DNA from: JAWXTP01 sp044433415
GTDB taxonomy: Bacteria > Bacteroidota > Bacteroidia > Bacteroidales > Rikenellaceae
Direction of reading: 5' to 3'
Assembly (NCBI GenBank): GCA_044433415.1
Contig: JAWXTP010000055.1
Location: forward strand, 1-17,808
DNA length: 17,808 bases
The notes below the pieces were generated by a model. It searched no databases, was not told the origin of the DNA, and saw only the letters and a program-made list of their open reading frames with translations. Both the position numbers and the translations under genes were made by a program. The first letter of the stretch is position 1; each line of letters begins with the position of its first letter. Shown in pieces: positions 14,975-17,808 of the stretch.

Positions 14975-15940
14975 TTATAATATAGTTATCCATAAAACAA
15001 CACCTTGGGTTGTTCTGTAATCTACGATGTTGCCAGTTAACAAACTTTGGTTGTTTGATCCGTTGTATTTGTCCAGTATGTCAATAACCTCTCTATTGTC
15101 TATTACTAAAAAGTAGCAATTATGAGGATTCGATAATGTTGCTAATTGTCCATACATTAGCTTTCCATTGACTTTATTATTGTTTAATATTTGACGTGCT
15201 TCCTCATATTGTTTAATTGATAATAATTGATTTATTATTGAGTTATTTGTTTTTCTTGCCGCGTATGATGTTTGGTAAGAATTTGGATTGCTAGTCTCTG
15301 GCCTTTTAGTTGTGCTAGACGTTTCAGTGTCTGTTGTTTGTGAAGGTCTAGTTGTTGTCGATGTAGGTCTTGATGTTGCAGGTCTTGATGTTGAAGCAGC
15401 AGTTGTTGAAGTAGTAGTTGTTGAAGTAGTAGTTGTTGTCCCTGAAGTTATTGTAATTATCTTAGGTTCCGCTTCCTGTTTTTTCTCTTCTTGAGTGTTA
15501 TCGGCTGCTGTTGTTGGCTCTTCTTTAGGAACAACGTTTGCTCCGCGATTTGTGTTCCTAATTATAAAAAACTTTCGATTGTTTGTAGATTCAAATTTTA
15601 CTTTGTTTTTAGCTAAAAACATTATTACTTTAACGCGACCTTCTAATTCAAAAACCATAGTTTCCATATCTTCTTCAAATCCTTTGAAGTCAGCATTTGT
15701 TAATTCGGTATTGTGTTCCATAGCTTCTTCTAAAATCATTAATTTTAGATCGTCAAAAGCATTGGCTTGAGCAGTTTTTAGATTTTCGTCTAAGCCTTCA
15801 CCGTAATAATATTTACCTGATATTTTAACCTCTTTTTCTTGACTTTTGTCTTTGTTAAATAGGTTTTTAATAAGTTGTCCGTATGTGCAATTGTAGCTAG
15901 ACAAAATTGTTAATAGTAGGATAGTAAAAAGTCTTTTCAT
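14975..15940 (-). CDS. Secreted LPP20-like protein with Thr/Ser-rich linker
   Basis: The 321-residue protein starts with a Sec signal peptide (cleavage near TYG, residue 21). Residues ~35-125 look like an LPP20-type domain: KYYYGEGLDENLKTAQANAF is the typical GEG...A...A helix start, followed by beta strands with KFFIIRNTN. Residues ~150-230 are a low-complexity Thr/Ser/Pro linker partly made of in-frame 15-bp repeats (15401-15438). The C-terminal ~85 residues (NQLLSIKQYEEARQILN, then NPHNCYFLVIDNREVIDILDKYNG) form a second domain that resembles the C-terminus of other Bacteroidota LPP20-like proteins, but I cannot name it. It lies 33 bp after the 369-aa gene and is probably co-transcribed. 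Confidence 0.65.
   Translation of the reverse strand: MKRLFTILLLTILSSYNCTYGQLIKNLFNKDKSQEKEVKISGKYYYGEGLDENLKTAQANAFDDLKLMILEEAMEHNTELTNADFKGFEEDMETMVFELEGRVKVIMFLAKNKVKFESTNNRKFFIIRNTNRGANVVPKEEPTTAADNTQEEKKQEAEPKIITITSGTTTTTSTTTTSTTAASTSRPATSRPTSTTTRPSQTTDTETSSTTKRPETSNPNSYQTSYAARKTNNSIINQLLSIKQYEEARQILNNNKVNGKLMYGQLATLSNPHNCYFLVIDNREVIDILDKYNGSNNQSLLTGNIVDYRTTQGVVLWITIL
15401..15438 (-). repeat. 15-bp in-frame tandem repeat (TTTTS linker)
   Basis: The plus strand reads AGTTGTTGAAGTAGT twice then AGTTGTTG. It encodes part of the Thr/Ser linker, so slippage would add or remove five residues without breaking the frame. Confidence 0.8.
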
Positions 15941-15973
15941 AATTATTTAAATTTATTATGTTTTTGTTTATGA

Positions 15974-17083
15974 TTATTTATCATTAAATATATTCTCAAT
16001 ATTATCAGTTGGTATATATGCGTATAAGTTTACTTTTGCATTTCCGTGATTATCGCTTGTTGCTTTTAGTAGAGATGTTATGTCAGTGTTTATATGTAGG
16101 ATATGTATAAATTTCATTGTTTTGTCTTCTAGTAATATCGTACTTTCTATTAGATTGTTATCTCTTGTTTCTATTCCGACGTACACAGTTATATCAAATG
16201 TTTTGCAATAAGAAATGATTTTATCAAGTGATATTGTAAACTCTTTGTTCTTGTTACCATACATCCATTGTTTTATATCAAGATCTATATGCTTTGTGTT
16301 GTCATTAGCAAAATGGAATAGGTTAATAAAAGATTCTACTTCATAATCTAAAGAGAATACGGGGTCAAAATTCCATTCATCTAAGGTATAAAATGTAGCG
16401 TTATTAATTGTTTCGACATAAAAGAAATCTGTGCTATTTACATATATATTATCTATCTTATAATACCTACTTTTATTGTGAGGTTTTTCATATATATTAA
16501 CATCATAATCTGAAAATAAAACATCTTTAAATTCAAGTTCTAATTCCATTTTATTTTTGTCAGTTAATGTTTGTATATTGATTGGAAATGTAATCTCAAA
16601 TTCGTTTTGATTGTTTTTTAAGCTAAAATTACAATAGTCATTGTTATTTTGATATAAGTAACTTGTGAAGTTTCTAAATAGTTTTACACCTTCTTTTAAA
16701 TCCCAATTTAGACCATTACTGTAATCTATATCGTTATAGTATATTTGGCATTTACTATGGCTTAAAATTAAGCCTATTTCGTAGGTGTCTTTAGCTAATA
16801 ATAATTCTAATAACTTTCGCTCAATAAAAGGTTTAATATGTTTAGCCTCAAATTCTATATTATCTAGTGCTATACCTAGGTCTTGAATTGTATTATTATT
16901 TTTTGTTATTTTGATATTAAAATCATAAATAGTATTAATTACTTCCCCATCTTGTGTTTTAGGGAGTTTCTGGTAAATAGACTCTATATGTTCGCTTGCA
17001 AAGGTTATAGTAGGTTTTGCTTGTACCGTAGATACAGTACAAGCAATACATATTAGCCATATAAAAGTTAGTTTTTGAATCAT
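15974..17083 (-). CDS. Unknown secreted protein, 369 aa
   Basis: A Sec signal peptide (cleavage after VQA, near 22) shows export. The mature protein is beta-rich with many Asn, Asp, Tyr and Lys residues. I do not recognise a family or a catalytic motif. The ATG shares one base with the stop of the upstream MORN-type gene (minus strand TAATG), so the two are probably translationally coupled. The LPP20-like gene follows after 33 bp. It is a likely component of the same envelope cluster. Confidence 0.7.
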   Translation of the reverse strand: MIQKLTFIWLICIACTVSTVQAKPTITFASEHIESIYQKLPKTQDGEVINTIYDFNIKITKNNNTIQDLGIALDNIEFEAKHIKPFIERKLLELLLAKDTYEIGLILSHSKCQIYYNDIDYSNGLNWDLKEGVKLFRNFTSYLYQNNNDYCNFSLKNNQNEFEITFPINIQTLTDKNKMELELEFKDVLFSDYDVNIYEKPHNKSRYYKIDNIYVNSTDFFYVETINNATFYTLDEWNFDPVFSLDYEVESFINLFHFANDNTKHIDLDIKQWMYGNKNKEFTISLDKIISYCKTFDITVYVGIETRDNNLIESTILLEDKTMKFIHILHINTDITSLLKATSDNHGNAKVNLYAYIPTDNIENIFNDK

Positions 17084-17808
17084 TATTCTGCTCTACCTAT
17101 TGTTAGTGTTTCAATGATTATATTGTTTTTGTTATAAAGTTTTCCATGGTCAAGACTGTTGTTATACCAATTGCCAATCACATATTGACCAGCTTCTGCA
17201 TAACGCTTCTTCGAGTCAAATTTAGATATAAGAGTTCGTTTAGTATAAGTCATTTTACCCATTCCATTAGCTTTACCATTTGAAATATCACCAACATAAG
17301 TACCGTAAGAGAAGTTTAATTCATTTACAGGTGGGGTAACAGGTTCAAGAATAGTAGTATCTGGTTTTGTTATAGTAAGACTATCTGTATTATACTCTGT
17401 ACTATCGTTGCCGAATGCTCGAGGGTATAATTCTTTAGAAGGCATATAATTAATAATAATTACAGTTGCTGCTGCTAATGCTAAGACTGCAGATATAATT
17501 ATAATTAAAAGTTTTATTGATATGCCTTTTTTCCTTTGTTGTACGTTTTGTCCACTGTTAAAATTAGAAGGTTGGCGGTAATTTTGATCAACAATTCTTG
17601 TGTTAACATTTTCTGTATTTGCATTACTTGTGTACCCATTGTTTACTGGCTGTTGATATGCAGGAGCAGGAGCGTTCACATGTTGTTGATATGTAGGAGC
17701 AGGAGTGTTCACAGGTTGTTGATATGCAGGAGCAGAAGTGTTCGCAGGCTCTTGGTACACAGGAGCGGGAGCATTCATAGGCTGTTGATATGTAGGAGCA
17801 GGAGCATT
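17083..17808 (-). CDS. Membrane-anchored MORN-type protein (5' partial)
   Basis: The reading frame is still open at the right window edge, so the first Met seen (17778) lies within the repeat and is not the real start. The visible 241 residues begin with a Pro/Gln/Tyr-rich tandem repeat of 11 residues, each NAPAPxYQQP-like. A basic RKKG precedes one transmembrane segment (LLIIIISAVLALAAATVIII). The C-terminal part has MORN-like motifs (YGTYVGDISNGKANGMGKM, later GNWYNNSLDHGKLY). By the positive-inside rule the repeats are cytoplasmic and the MORN part periplasmic. Similar Bacteroidota proteins often have an N-terminal zinc ribbon, which would lie outside this window. It is the first visible gene of the minus-strand envelope cluster. 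Confidence 0.7.
   Translation of the reverse strand, partial: NAPAPTYQQPMNAPAPVYQEPANTSAPAYQQPVNTPAPTYQQHVNAPAPAYQQPVNNGYTSNANTENVNTRIVDQNYRQPSNFNSGQNVQQRKKGISIKLLIIIISAVLALAAATVIIINYMPSKELYPRAFGNDSTEYNTDSLTITKPDTTILEPVTPPVNELNFSYGTYVGDISNGKANGMGKMTYTKRTLISKFDSKKRYAEAGQYVIGNWYNNSLDHGKLYNKNNIIIETLTIGRAE
17644..17808 (-). repeat. 33-bp coding minisatellite (at least 5 units)
   Basis: Five consecutive 33-bp units encode NAPAPTYQQP-type 11-mers with drift between units. Unit boundaries fall at 17644, 17677, 17710, 17743 and 17776. The array continues past the window edge. Confidence 0.85.

Noticed and set aside
15288..15770. Two plus-strand frames (15288-15494, 15495-15770) opposite the LPP20-like gene
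   Set aside because: They are antisense frames created by the Thr/Ser-rich low-complexity coding of the minus-strand gene, with Val-rich translations and no promoter.

Overview
The window looks like chromosomal DNA from a member of the Bacteroidota, most likely Bacteroidales. The evidence is its AT-richness, the lack of Shine-Dalgarno sequences, several upstream regions with the Bacteroidota sigma-70 -7 element TAnnTTTG (some also with a TTTG/TTG -33 element), lipoproteins with S/A-C lipoboxes, a TonB-dependent receptor with a carboxypeptidase-D-like N-terminal domain, a DUF4374 lipoprotein and a 6-bladed beta-propeller lipoprotein. I cannot name the species. There are no rRNA, tRNA, transposase, phage or CRISPR genes.

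Left part (1-3265). A plus-strand AAA+/archaeal-type ATPase (288-1418) lies between two direct copies of a ~160 bp palindromic, terminal-inverted-repeat element (1-123 and 1530-1690). Over the 123 bp where both can be compared, I count three mismatches. A third copy, inverted, lies at 3106-3265. Shorter copies and half-copies of the same ends occur at 1406-1433, 7606-7625, 9041-9140, 9817-9843, 12331-12386 and 12421-12463, several of them at or within a few bases of stop codons.

Middle part (1715-9702). A TonB-dependent receptor and a DUF4374 surface lipoprotein form a probable operon, resembling the receptor-plus-lipoprotein pairs used for iron or siderophore uptake in Bacteroides. The third palindromic element separates the two genes. 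Next come an M19 membrane dipeptidase lipoprotein and a 6-bladed beta-propeller lipoprotein. The propeller gene's leader carries about ten copies of a hexanucleotide just downstream of its promoter. A 55-codon lipoprotein gene with a good promoter lies on the plus strand at 9332-9499. The 7337-7754 gap also holds a promoter-hairpin-terminator arrangement that could be a small RNA.

Right part (9845-17808). Seven minus-strand genes run in one direction and encode exported or membrane proteins: a membrane-anchored MORN-type protein (cut by the window edge), an unknown secreted protein, an LPP20-like secreted protein, an NTF2-like secreted protein, a 112-aa secreted protein, an outer-membrane-barrel protein carrying the same N-terminal module as the 112-aa protein, and a large secreted Sel1-repeat protein. 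The 1-nt overlap, short gaps and shared destination suggest an envelope-associated gene cluster. It is the best candidate here for an uncharacterised system, but its function cannot be read from the sequence.
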